Source: JBBQLG01 sp964251665 (GTDB lineage Bacteria > Bacteroidota > Bacteroidia > Cytophagales > Spirosomataceae). Taken from it: DNA of 64,000 bases. Location of the stretch: the NCBI GenBank assembly GCA_964251665.1, contig CAXUKO010000003.1:310001-374000 (forward strand), written 5' to 3'. The notes under the pieces were generated by a model, which did no database searches, had not been told where the DNA came from, and saw nothing but the letters and a program-made list of their open reading frames with translations. Of the stretch, positions 49,601 to 58,540 are shown piece after piece. The stretch's first letter is position 1. Every line of letters begins with the position of its first letter. Both the position numbers and the translations under genes were made by a program.

Positions 49601-50653
49601 ATGAAAAATTCAAATCGATCGCTCAGGCTATTCGCCTACAGCCTGTGCCTTGTGGCGGGGCTGTACAACTGTAAATCAAAGGATGTTGACTCGCTTACGC
49701 CATTTACGTACACCATTAAAGGGCTGGATGATGTTAAGCTGCCCGAGGTGAAAGCAACCGTACCGGCTCCGGTGTTGGTAACGCCCGCTTCGGTGGCAGC
49801 CTCGGCGCAGGCGTCTGCTGTAACCGATGGCTTAAAGAATATTGCGGCCAGTGGTCAGGTACCGGCAGCGGTTCAGCAGGCTGCTGCGGATGTAGCCAAG
49901 GCCATACCGGCGGCTAAAGCCTCTTCATTGGCGGCCGGGTTCACGCCGGATGTTCTGAACAACTTAGGCTCAACCGGCAAACTGCCCGACAACCTCAAAA
50001 GCGATGTCGCATCCGTAACCAGCAACCCGGCCATGCAGGGGTACTGGCCTACGTTTACGCTGCCTAAAGTAAACGGTAAATCGGTTGGTGGCCGGGTTGG
50101 CGCAGTAGCCATTACGCCTATTGTTGAAACCAATGCTGTTACCGAGAGCGGAGTCGATGCCTGCAAAAAGGCCGCCAACGATGCATACGCCACCGCTATT
50201 GCGAACCTGAATACCGCCAAACAGGCCCAAACGGCAACTATTACAACCGCTTACGCAAAGGCTGAAGCGGCTGCCAATGCGGGTGTTCCTGCCTGTCAGA
50301 GTGGTATCCCTGCCAAATATCTCGCCCTGGTCCAGGCCGCAAAAACAAACCTCGATGCTAACGTCGCCAACCTGAATGCGGCTAAAACCGTGCTGGGCGA
50401 GGCAACCTACAACTTGCTGGTTGTACTGAACTATGTAGCTTACAGCCAGCTGGTAAGCGGACTTGTGACCCTACAGGCGGCCGAAACCAATGCCTGTGCT
50501 GCCACGCGTGATGCAACCATTGCTTCGGCGGCCATTGCCCGGGATACCGATCTGAATACGATCAATACGAACTACAATGCGGTAGTAGCCGCAGCCACAA
50601 AAACGCGTGACCAGATCATCAACAGCTGCCACAACCAGGGGAATGGCGGCTGA
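49601..50653 (+). CDS. Ala-rich secreted lipoprotein of unknown function
   Basis: Protein of 350 residues. The signal has a possible lipobox (LCLVAGLYNCKSK, Cys24). Residues ~60-125 are Ala/Val/Pro-rich (SVAASAQASAVTDGLKNIAA). The rest is largely helical with regular Ala, Asn and Thr, for example AYATAIANLNTAKQAQTATI, suggesting a long coiled or helical-hairpin surface structure. Five Cys occur in the mature C-terminal half. I recognise no family. It is followed after 48 bases by an outer-membrane barrel, and then by the YjbH-like pair, so a role in polysaccharide export or surface structure is a guess. Confidence 0.55.
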   Translation: MKNSNRSLRLFAYSLCLVAGLYNCKSKDVDSLTPFTYTIKGLDDVKLPEVKATVPAPVLVTPASVAASAQASAVTDGLKNIAASGQVPAAVQQAAADVAKAIPAAKASSLAAGFTPDVLNNLGSTGKLPDNLKSDVASVTSNPAMQGYWPTFTLPKVNGKSVGGRVGAVAITPIVETNAVTESGVDACKKAANDAYATAIANLNTAKQAQTATITTAYAKAEAAANAGVPACQSGIPAKYLALVQAAKTNLDANVANLNAAKTVLGEATYNLLVVLNYVAYSQLVSGLVTLQAAETNACAATRDATIASAAIARDTDLNTINTNYNAVVAAATKTRDQIINSCHNQGNGG

Positions 50654-50701
50654 TCAGCCGTAGCTCCATTGGTGTGTGTTTGTTAAACCAACATTCTGAT
50701 T

Positions 50702-51445
50702 ATGAACAGAAAATACATTCAGTTCGCTGCGGTTTGCTTAGCCGTTCTGCCTTCTTTAACTCAGGCTCAGGTTGCCCTGAAAAGCATTGGGGTTGGGGCC
50801 AGTTACTGGCAGCCATCGCTCGATTACTGGAATAACAACTCTATTCTGACGGCCTACAACGGGGGAAAGGGCGCGAAACTATCGGGTGCCGTTATGCCGA
50901 CGGCCTCAATTGAGGTAGCGGTGGCTAAAGGGTTATCGGCGGGTATTCGGGCGGGGTACTGGAAACAGTCCGCCGACGGAGCAGTCAGTATCGCCGGTAT
51001 CGACCGCACCGAAAAACTGACGCTGTCGATCATTCCGGTTTCGCTCGATCTAAAGTATAGTTTCGGTAAAACAGCCACAGAAACGGTGAAGACGACAGGT
51101 AGCGACGGCAAGACAACCGAAGTAGTGAAAACTAAATCACCTTCGCTGATACCGTACATTGGCGTTGGCTTGTCGCGCTATTTTATCAAGAACGATTATT
51201 CGCGGCAGGTTGTGGCCAATCCGGGTTCCGTTACCGAATCGCAGGCGGGCAATAATTACGGGATTCAGGTTTTTGCCGGTCTGGAAAAGAAGCTGGTAAA
51301 AATGCTGTACGTAGCCGTGGATGCGCGGTATCATCTGGGTAGCTATAATCAGATGATCACCACCGAAACAACGCCAACAGCCCAGAAAGTAAGCCTGAAT
51401 GGGCTGGAAGCAGGCTTATCCCTGCGGGTGAAATTCGCCAATTAA
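50702..51445 (+). CDS. Outer-membrane beta-barrel protein (OmpA/PorT-like size)
   Basis: Protein of 247 residues with signal peptide MNRKYIQFAAVCLAVLPSLTQA. Alternating polar and hydrophobic strands run through the mature part (GVGASYWQPSLDYWNN, VSLDLKYSFGKTATETVKTT, LIPYIGVGLSRYFIKNDYSR, GLEAGLSLRVKFAN at the end), so an 8-strand barrel is likely. The ligand is unknown. It is probably co-transcribed with the lipoprotein upstream. An imperfect hairpin (51459-51481 with 51519-51542) follows it. Confidence 0.7.
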   Translation: MNRKYIQFAAVCLAVLPSLTQAQVALKSIGVGASYWQPSLDYWNNNSILTAYNGGKGAKLSGAVMPTASIEVAVAKGLSAGIRAGYWKQSADGAVSIAGIDRTEKLTLSIIPVSLDLKYSFGKTATETVKTTGSDGKTTEVVKTKSPSLIPYIGVGLSRYFIKNDYSRQVVANPGSVTESQAGNNYGIQVFAGLEKKLVKMLYVAVDARYHLGSYNQMITTETTPTAQKVSLNGLEAGLSLRVKFAN

Positions 51446-51591
51446 TCTGGTCACTGATTACCGGGCCATCAAACCGCCGGAACACTCTTTTTTGGATCAA
51501 CAGGTCAACGAAGAGGTATCCGGCGATTTGGTGGCCCGGTTATTGATGCGCTTAAATCGTTAACTTGTTGGTTACAGTGTTATCTTTCTGT

Positions 51592-52464
51592 ATGCGAAAA
51601 GTTGTATCGAATAGCGTTCTACAAAAGGCATTACGCTGTCTGTTTGCTGGGTGCCTGTTGCTTGGCCCGGGCCAAACGACAGAGCTTTATGCACAGGTGA
51701 ATATATCTGGCAAGCCGGGCCTGCTTTACATTCCCACCGCCAAAACACTCAGTGATGGACTGTTCCACGCCGGTGTCGGCTACAATCCGGTGAAGTACGC
51801 CTTTCGCTTCAACCCGGCCATCGACCCCCGGATTACTACCCGGAATTCGGAGAATATCTACTTCGTTAACCTTGTGCTGCTGCCCCGGCTGGAGCTGAAT
51901 ATCAACCTGCTCCGCCCGAACGGGCATATACAGGATGGCGCCAAGGGGATTGGGGATCGGCAGATTGATGTGAAATATGGCATACTGACCGAAAAAGGAA
52001 ATCGACCCGCCGTAGCTGTTATTTTATCCGTTCCCTTTGGTATCGACAATTCGCTGATTACCAATGTTGTTGTAGCTACCAAAACCGTTCGGCTATCGCC
52101 CATGCTGACGGCTGAAATCACCGGTGGTATGGCCTCGCCGTTTTACGTGGACCGCGAGGAAACGCGCAATGACCAGAACTCTACCCTGTTCTCCGGCTTT
52201 GTGTTTCGGGATAAGCGTGACAAAGCGGTTCGCTACCTCTCCGGGCCAATAGCCGGGGTTAAACTCAGCATCGGGCAGAAGGGGGGCGTCATGGCTGAGT
52301 GGGATTCGCAGCACCTGAACGTCGGCGCGTACACAACCCTGTTTAACCACTGGACAGTGCAGGGGGGCGTCCTCAATTTTGACCAGATCACGGTAGGAAC
52401 CTCGTATGCTTTTTCGTTGCTCCGGTCGCCTAAACGCCTGCCCGCTCCTCATGAAATTAAGTAA
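51592..52464 (+). CDS. YjbH/GfcD-like outer-membrane protein, first barrel
   Basis: Protein of 290 residues; the start at 51592 gives MRKVVSNSVLQKALRCLFAG, a signal-like segment. It resembles the N-terminal part of YjbH/GfcD: GKPGLLYIPTAKTLSDGLFH at the start, then VGYNPVKYAF, LLPRLELNINLLRPNG, GDRQIDVKYGILTEKG and a late VQGGVLNFDQITVGTSYAF strand. In Escherichia coli YjbH is one ~700-residue protein tied to exopolysaccharide export. Here the frame ends after about half that length and the next gene overlaps it by 14 bases. Confidence 0.72.
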   Translation: MRKVVSNSVLQKALRCLFAGCLLLGPGQTTELYAQVNISGKPGLLYIPTAKTLSDGLFHAGVGYNPVKYAFRFNPAIDPRITTRNSENIYFVNLVLLPRLELNINLLRPNGHIQDGAKGIGDRQIDVKYGILTEKGNRPAVAVILSVPFGIDNSLITNVVVATKTVRLSPMLTAEITGGMASPFYVDREETRNDQNSTLFSGFVFRDKRDKAVRYLSGPIAGVKLSIGQKGGVMAEWDSQHLNVGAYTTLFNHWTVQGGVLNFDQITVGTSYAFSLLRSPKRLPAPHEIK

Positions 52465-53596
52465 CTCATTGCGCATTACGGCAGGAGCGATGTTGCTCCT
52501 TACGGCTGTTGTGACCGGCAGTTCGGGACAGGGCAGTGCAGCACAGCAAAGCCGCGCAAAGGCGCTGACAACGTTCGAGAACCTAACCGTCGACAGCCTG
52601 AACAACCGAATCTATTACGAACAGCGGTTGTACCGGAATCCAATGCGGGGTATGGTACAGCTTTATCAGAATATGTCCAGTCGGGCGGGAACCGAGTTTG
52701 TGCCCTTGTATCAGGGAGTGCCCATTGCCCGCTACCGACTTTCGCCCACGTTCGAGACGGTAACTATGTCGCGGAAAGACCGGATTAAATTTGCCCGGTC
52801 AACGCCGTTTGAGTCCCGGCGGTATAAGTTCGATTTTCGGATTCAACCCGATTTTATGGCCAATTTCGGCTACCGCGAACAGACCGTACAGAGCAAAACC
52901 AATATTCTTCTGCAAAGTCAGCTCTATCTGAGCCGGGGCCTGGTGCTGAACTGGGGTGTGCTGTTTCCGCTGGTCAACGACCTGGATAATCAGCCGCTGA
53001 ATGTCCGGCCTGCACCCATCTACCTCAACCAGTTTCTAGCTCTGGATCAAAGCAATTTTCTGAGCCTGTCGGCGGGATTATTTTACAATGACAACTACGG
53101 CCTGAACGTGCAGTACCGCCATTCGGACCTGACCGAACCTTGGTCATTCGGGGTGGAAACGGGCTTGACCGGCTTCTATTTCTTTCCCAATAATGGCTTT
53201 TATTACGACCCCTTAAAGCAGTTCATGCTGCAGGCTGATGTGGCCTACCGCATTGATCCGCACAACATTACCCTGAAATTATCGGGTGGTCAGTACCTGT
53301 ATCAGGACCGGGGCGTACGGATTGACGTGATTCGACAGTTCTCGGATGTGGAAGTCGGTTTTTACGCGACTAAAACCGGAAACGGGTCAACGGGCGGCTT
53401 CAATTTTGCCATTCCTATTCCACCCGGCCGGATTGCCCAAACCCGGCAGTTTCGGGTACGCAGTACCGAAGAGTTCCGATGGGAATATAATTACAGCCGG
53501 GGCTATAACATCGGCACCCGCTATAAAGTCGGGACGCCACTCGATGCACTTCTCCGGCAGTATCATCACGGCTACCTAAGCAATCAGGTTCGCTAA
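52451..53596 (+). CDS. YjbH/GfcD-like outer-membrane protein, second barrel
   Basis: Protein of 381 residues; start ATG at 52451 (MKLSNSLRITAGAMLLLTAV, signal peptide) inside the end of the preceding gene. It contains a periplasmic-like N-terminal segment (FENLTVDSLNNRIYYEQRLY), then barrel strands such as LYLSRGLVLNWGVLFPLVND, YGLNVQYRHSDLTEPWSFG and FNFAIPIPPGRIAQTRQFRV. It resembles the C-terminal half of YjbH. Its own signal peptide argues against a simple frameshift and for two cooperating proteins. Confidence 0.65.
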   Translation: MKLSNSLRITAGAMLLLTAVVTGSSGQGSAAQQSRAKALTTFENLTVDSLNNRIYYEQRLYRNPMRGMVQLYQNMSSRAGTEFVPLYQGVPIARYRLSPTFETVTMSRKDRIKFARSTPFESRRYKFDFRIQPDFMANFGYREQTVQSKTNILLQSQLYLSRGLVLNWGVLFPLVNDLDNQPLNVRPAPIYLNQFLALDQSNFLSLSAGLFYNDNYGLNVQYRHSDLTEPWSFGVETGLTGFYFFPNNGFYYDPLKQFMLQADVAYRIDPHNITLKLSGGQYLYQDRGVRIDVIRQFSDVEVGFYATKTGNGSTGGFNFAIPIPPGRIAQTRQFRVRSTEEFRWEYNYSRGYNIGTRYKVGTPLDALLRQYHHGYLSNQVR

Positions 53597-53818
53597 CCAG
53601 CCGCGAGGCATACCGCCCAGCAGAGATGGATAAGTAGTAAAAAACTTTTTATATATTAAAATCAATAAAAGTAAATAAATAGTTTAGGTTAATAGATGAT
53701 TGTTTATTTATTTTGGATAGTGTCCTGTCATTATTTAGGTGGTTATCCTGCACCGGAGTTAAGCAGCAGTTACTGTAGCTAATCCAATCTGAAACAGGGC
53801 CACAAATTCCATCACGTT

Positions 53819-55798
53819 ATGCAGAACAGTTACTACTGGCTTTACTATCGACTACGCTCCATGTCGGTGCCCGAACTGATGTTTCGGACGCAGCAGTTCG
53901 CGCAGAAGCAGAGCGATAAAAAACGAATTGCCTGGCAACCCGACATTCGGACCCTGAGCAACCGGCTGCCAACGCCTATACTCCCCTTTGTGGCCATAGC
54001 CGCACCCACCGTAACGTATACTGATACCGTTAAAATTTTTACGCACACGCTGGATGTCAGCGCATCCATTGACTGGCATTCGGATATCAGCACCGGCAAG
54101 CGGTTTCCGCTGACGTACGCCAAAAAAATTGACATTCGCAGTGGGCAGTATGGTAGTGCCAAACACGTCTGGGAGGTGAACCGACTGCAATGGCTGCCCA
54201 TGCTGGCCCTGGCCTACCGACAAACGAACGACCGGCGTTACCTCGATCAGTTCCTGGCGGTAAACCGGTCGTGGATCGCCGAAAATCCGTATCTGCTGGG
54301 CGTAAACTGGTACAGCAACATCGAGGTAAATATCCGGCTGATTAACTGGTTTTTCGCCTGGAATATCCTCGATGCATCGGCGCTGGCCAAAACCGATCCG
54401 GCGGTTTCGACCTTCGTGAATGAGGACTGGCTTCCCGCTATTTATCAGCATTGCGTGTATAGCTACCGAAACCCGTCGCTGCATTCATCGGCGAATAATC
54501 ACCTGGTTTCGGAGTATGCCGGGTTGTTCATCGCCGGGTCATTCTGGCGGTTTCCGGAATCGGCAAAGTGGACGGCATACGCCAAAGCGGGGCTGGAAGC
54601 AGAAATCATTGCCCAGCATACGCCCAGCGGCATCAACCGCGAAGAAGCCGCCGAATACATTCAGTTCATCAGCGATTTCTTTCTGATTGCCTGCGTGGTG
54701 GGTAATCAAACCAACAATCCATTTTCGGCCGCTTATACGGATCAGCTTGATCACATTGCAACCTACATTGCCAGCTTTCTGGATTGCCGGGGTAACTTCC
54801 CGCACTACGGCGACGAAGATGACGGGCGGGTGCTGGTGGTAGAAGACCGGCAGCCGTTCAACAACTTCCGGTCAATTCTAGCATCGGCCGCCGTGCTGTT
54901 TCAAAACCCGGTTTATAAACAGCGGTCGCATGGCTTCGATCTGAAAAATTACCTTCTGTTCGGCCCGGCCGGTAAGGCGGTATTCGATCAGCTTCCTGTA
55001 ACGACTACGCTGCCCGGCAGTACCCTTTACGACGAAGGGCACTTTATTTTACGGAAACAAACCGCCGACGACCGGGAAATCTACATCCACATCGACGCGG
55101 CTCCCCTGGGGTTTCTGTCGATTGCAGCCCATGGTCATGCCGACGCACTGTCGTTTCTGATGAACCTCGACGGGCATCCGTTTCTGGTCGACCCCGGTAC
55201 CTACACGTACTACACGGGACCCGAATGGCGGACGTATTTTCTCAGCACACGGGCGCACAATACGGTTTGTATCGACGGCGAAAGTCAGGCGTTTCAGGCC
55301 GGGCCGATGCTGTGGCTGAAGCACTACAAAACGACAATTTTAAAGGCCCGGATAACCCCGTCCATCGACGAAATAGTGGCAACACACGATGGATACGACC
55401 GGCTTCAGTGCCGTCATCAGCGAACGTTCCGCTTCGATAAAGCGGGGGAGGTGCTACACCTGACCGACGTTGTTGAAAACTACGGTAAACAGAGTCGTCA
55501 GGTAGAGATTATGTTTCACCTCGGCCCCGACATTACCACGTCTGTTCTGAGCAAAAACCGGTTCCGGTTGCAACACCCGGCCACGAACCGGCAGCTTCAC
55601 CTGCATGTCGATCCAAAATTGCAGGCCAATCTGGTGTATGCCCAAACGGAGCCTGCCCTGCTGGGCTGGTACTCCGACGGATTTTTTCATAAACAGGAAG
55701 CGTCGACCCTGTGTACCCGACTCACGCTGGAGGCAGGTCAAAAAGTACAATTGCGTCATCAGATCACGGTTCAATCACTACCATTAACTATATCGTAA
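53819..55798 (+). CDS. Heparinase II/III-family polysaccharide lyase
   Basis: Protein of 659 residues. The N-terminal two thirds form an alpha-helical toroid with LHSSANNHLVSEYAGLFIAG, the Asn-His catalytic stretch of this group. The C-terminal beta-sandwich (heparinase II/III-like) has LSIAAHGHADALSFLMNLDG and LVDPGTYTYYTGPEWRTYF then STRAHNTVCIDGESQ. No classical signal peptide is seen (it begins MQNSYYWLYYRLRSMSVPEL), so the location is uncertain. The same architecture occurs as a biosynthetic companion in exopolysaccharide clusters. The gene lies four bases before the dehydrogenase gene. Confidence 0.85.
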   Translation: MQNSYYWLYYRLRSMSVPELMFRTQQFAQKQSDKKRIAWQPDIRTLSNRLPTPILPFVAIAAPTVTYTDTVKIFTHTLDVSASIDWHSDISTGKRFPLTYAKKIDIRSGQYGSAKHVWEVNRLQWLPMLALAYRQTNDRRYLDQFLAVNRSWIAENPYLLGVNWYSNIEVNIRLINWFFAWNILDASALAKTDPAVSTFVNEDWLPAIYQHCVYSYRNPSLHSSANNHLVSEYAGLFIAGSFWRFPESAKWTAYAKAGLEAEIIAQHTPSGINREEAAEYIQFISDFFLIACVVGNQTNNPFSAAYTDQLDHIATYIASFLDCRGNFPHYGDEDDGRVLVVEDRQPFNNFRSILASAAVLFQNPVYKQRSHGFDLKNYLLFGPAGKAVFDQLPVTTTLPGSTLYDEGHFILRKQTADDREIYIHIDAAPLGFLSIAAHGHADALSFLMNLDGHPFLVDPGTYTYYTGPEWRTYFLSTRAHNTVCIDGESQAFQAGPMLWLKHYKTTILKARITPSIDEIVATHDGYDRLQCRHQRTFRFDKAGEVLHLTDVVENYGKQSRQVEIMFHLGPDITTSVLSKNRFRLQHPATNRQLHLHVDPKLQANLVYAQTEPALLGWYSDGFFHKQEASTLCTRLTLEAGQKVQLRHQITVQSLPLTIS

Positions 55799-55802
55799 CG
55801 TC

Positions 55803-57155
55803 ATGAAGATCAGCATTTTTGGTTTAGGTTATGTAGGTTGTGTAAGCCTGGGCTGTCTGGCCCAAAATGGCCACGACGTGGTGGGGGTAGACGTTAACCC
55901 CGTTAAAGTGGGGCAGATCAATGACGGCCGGGCCACGATTGTCGAGAAAGATATCGACTCCATCATGGCGACGCAGCACGCGTTGGGTCGAATCCGGGCA
56001 ACCATTAATTTCCGGGAAGCCATCCTTAACACCGACGTGTCGATCATTGCCGTTGGTACGCCGTCTACTCCGCAGGGACACCTCAATTTGCAGTACATCT
56101 TTAACGTGGCCGAACATTTCGGCCACGTGCTGCCCGAGAAAGACGCCTTCCACGTTATTGCCATCCGCTCGACGGTGATGCCGGGTACATGCGACCGGAT
56201 TGCGTCGCTCATTGAAGAGAAGTCCGGCAAGGTTCGTGATGTCGATTTTGCGGTGGTCAGCAACCCCGAATTTCTGCGGGAAGGCACCGCCGTACACGAT
56301 TATTACAACCCGCCCCTGACGCTGATTGGTACCGAATCGGAGCGGGCCGGGGCTGTTATCAGGAGCCTGTACGACCAGTTACCCGCCGAGGTGATTGTGG
56401 CCGAAACGAAGATTGCCGAGATCATGAAGTACGTGAACAATACGTTTCATGCGCTCAAAATCTCGTTCGCCAATGAGATCGGCAACATCTGTTCGGCCCT
56501 GAGCATGGATTCGCATAAGGTGATGGACATCTTCTGCAAGGATACGCAGTTGAACATCTCGAAATACTACTTCAAACCCGGCTTTGCGTATGGTGGGTCG
56601 TGTTTACCCAAAGACCTGAAAGGCCTGCAAACGCTGGCCCATGACCTGTACGTGCAGGTGCCGGTGATTAGCAACATTGGTCGTACCAACGAGATTCAGA
56701 TGCAGCGGGCCACGTCGGTGCTGATGAAGCATGCCAATAAAAAAATCGGCTTCCTGGGTATTGGCTTCAAGGCGGGTACGGATGACCTGCGGAACAGCCC
56801 CGCCGTCGAACTGGCCGAACTGCTGCTGGGAAAAGGCTTCGCCATCAAGATTTACGATCAGAACGTTCACCTCTCCAAGCTGACCGGCACCAACAAAGAA
56901 TACATCGATCAGCACATTCCCCACCTGTCGAAGCTGATGGTGAAAGACAGCAAAAAGCTCGCGGACTGGGCCGATGTACTGGTCGTTTGTACCAACGAAG
57001 CCGAGTTTATGCAACTGATGGGGTCTGTGTACGATAAAGTCATTCTGGACCTGGTGCGGCTGTCCGTAAAGCCCAACAGTACCAATGAGTACATTGGTAT
57101 TAACTGGGCAATGGGTCAGTCGGCGGAGTCGGCACCGTCGTTTTACCGGTCGTAG
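55803..57155 (+). CDS. UDP-glucose/GDP-mannose 6-dehydrogenase family (GDP-mannose type likely)
   Basis: NAD-dependent enzyme of 450 residues making a nucleotide-uronic acid. N-terminal Rossmann: ISIFGLGYVGCVSLGCLAQNG and VVGVDVNPVKVGQIN. The catalytic Cys267 lies in YGGSCLPKDLKGLQTL, the middle helix has MKYVNNTFHALKISFANEIG, and the C-terminal domain has FLGIGFKAGTDDLRNSPAVE. The details (Cys267, spacing, GLGYVGCVSLGCLAQ) are closest to AlgD-type GDP-mannose dehydrogenases, but UDP-glucose cannot be excluded. It would supply uronic acid for the local polysaccharide. Confidence 0.87.
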   Translation: MKISIFGLGYVGCVSLGCLAQNGHDVVGVDVNPVKVGQINDGRATIVEKDIDSIMATQHALGRIRATINFREAILNTDVSIIAVGTPSTPQGHLNLQYIFNVAEHFGHVLPEKDAFHVIAIRSTVMPGTCDRIASLIEEKSGKVRDVDFAVVSNPEFLREGTAVHDYYNPPLTLIGTESERAGAVIRSLYDQLPAEVIVAETKIAEIMKYVNNTFHALKISFANEIGNICSALSMDSHKVMDIFCKDTQLNISKYYFKPGFAYGGSCLPKDLKGLQTLAHDLYVQVPVISNIGRTNEIQMQRATSVLMKHANKKIGFLGIGFKAGTDDLRNSPAVELAELLLGKGFAIKIYDQNVHLSKLTGTNKEYIDQHIPHLSKLMVKDSKKLADWADVLVVCTNEAEFMQLMGSVYDKVILDLVRLSVKPNSTNEYIGINWAMGQSAESAPSFYRS

Positions 57156-57179
57156 CTTGTACCTTATCCTAACACTGTT

Positions 57180-58451
57180 ATGAGCATAGAATCAACGCAT
57201 TACCCAAATATAGCCGGTAAACACATACTGATCGTTGTTGAGAACCTGCCGGTTCCGTTCGACCGGCGGGTGTGGCAGGAAGCTACCACACTGAAAGAAG
57301 CCGGGGCCGACGTGAGTATTATTTGCCCGATCATGAAAGGCTATACAGCCCGGTATGAGCAGATTGACGGTATTGCTATTTACCGGCATCCGCTGGCCGT
57401 AGAAGCCTCCGGCGCGCTGGGCTATCTGGCAGAATATGGCTCGGCTATTTTCTGGTGGTATCGGCTGAGTATGCAGATTTACCGAAAAAAACCGTTTCAG
57501 GTCATTCATGGCTGTAATCCGCCTGATCTGATCTTTACAGTGGCGATTCCGTTTAAGGCGCTGGGTGTTAAATACGTCTTCGATCATCACGACATCAACC
57601 CCGAATTTTACATTGCCAAGTTCGGGAAAAAGGACTTTTTCTATAAGCTAATGCTGGCCTTCGAGCGGATCACCTACCGCATGGCCGATTTCAGCATTGC
57701 CACCAACGAGTCGTACCGGGAAATTGCCATGCGTCGCGGGAAGATGCCCGCCGAAAACGTGACCATCGTTCGCAGCGGCCCCAAGTTGGAGCGGTTGCGG
57801 ATTGTGCCTGGCAACGACGCCTACAAAAAAGGGCGACGGTATCTGGTGGGGTATCTGGGCGTTATCTGCGAAAGCGAAGGCATTGATCTGCTGCTCGACG
57901 CAGTGCAAAAGATTGTGGCGAAGCGGCAGGACGTTCAGTTTGCCATTGTCGGGGGCGGCACCAGTTTAGACGAGATGAAGGCACTGGCCGTTAACCTGGG
58001 TGTGGCTGATTACGTGGATTTTTACGGCCGCGTCCCCGATGAAACGCTGGTGAACGTGCTTAATACGGCCGACGTCTGCGTGAATCCCGATAAGCCGACG
58101 GAGATGAATAACCTCTCGACCATGAATAAAATCATGGAGTACATGGCTCTGAAAAAGCCCATCGTCCAGTTCGACCTGAAAGAGGGGCGCGTTTCGGCGC
58201 AACAGGCTTCGCTTTATGCCGAACCCGATAACATCGACGACTTCGCCAATAAAATTACCTGGTTACTTAACCATGAAGAAGCCCGGCAGGAAATGGGTAA
58301 ATTCGGTTATCAACGCGTGCTGAACGAATTATCGTGGTCGCATGAGCAGGGTAAACTGTTGAGTTTCTACAATAGGGTGATGGCGTCGTTCGCTCCGAAA
58401 CCGGCCAGCGAATCTGCCCATCAGGAAACAATGGCGCTGGCAGGAGAGTAG
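57180..58451 (+). CDS. Glycosyltransferase family 4
   Basis: Cytoplasmic GT-B enzyme of 423 residues. It starts with HILIVVENLPVPFDRRVWQEA, the WbuB/WcaI-type beginning, then VIHGCNPPDLIFTV, KYVFDHHDINPEFYIAKFG, the nucleotide-sugar site YLGVICESEGIDLLLDAVQK, and LNTADVCVNPDKPTEMNNLS (the usual E-x7-E region is altered). It adds a sugar to the growing repeat unit; the donor is unknown. It is last in the heparinase-dehydrogenase-transferase unit and is followed by a clear terminator. Confidence 0.88.
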   Translation: MSIESTHYPNIAGKHILIVVENLPVPFDRRVWQEATTLKEAGADVSIICPIMKGYTARYEQIDGIAIYRHPLAVEASGALGYLAEYGSAIFWWYRLSMQIYRKKPFQVIHGCNPPDLIFTVAIPFKALGVKYVFDHHDINPEFYIAKFGKKDFFYKLMLAFERITYRMADFSIATNESYREIAMRRGKMPAENVTIVRSGPKLERLRIVPGNDAYKKGRRYLVGYLGVICESEGIDLLLDAVQKIVAKRQDVQFAIVGGGTSLDEMKALAVNLGVADYVDFYGRVPDETLVNVLNTADVCVNPDKPTEMNNLSTMNKIMEYMALKKPIVQFDLKEGRVSAQQASLYAEPDNIDDFANKITWLLNHEEARQEMGKFGYQRVLNELSWSHEQGKLLSFYNRVMASFAPKPASESAHQETMALAGE

Positions 58452-58501
58452 AAAGTATCCCGAGGTAATACCCGAGGTAATTCATCCGTTTAGTTGCACG
58501 G

Positions 58502-58531
58502 CACCGGGCTAGAACCCGGTGTTTCTTTTTT
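58502..58531 (+). terminator. Intrinsic terminator after the glycosyltransferase gene
   Basis: CACCGGG (58502-58508) pairs with CCCGGTG (58515-58521), a 6-base loop, then TTTCTTTTTT. A tandem CCCGAGGTAAT lies just before, at about 58460-58482. Confidence 0.85.
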
Positions 58532-58540
58532 ACCCCATCA

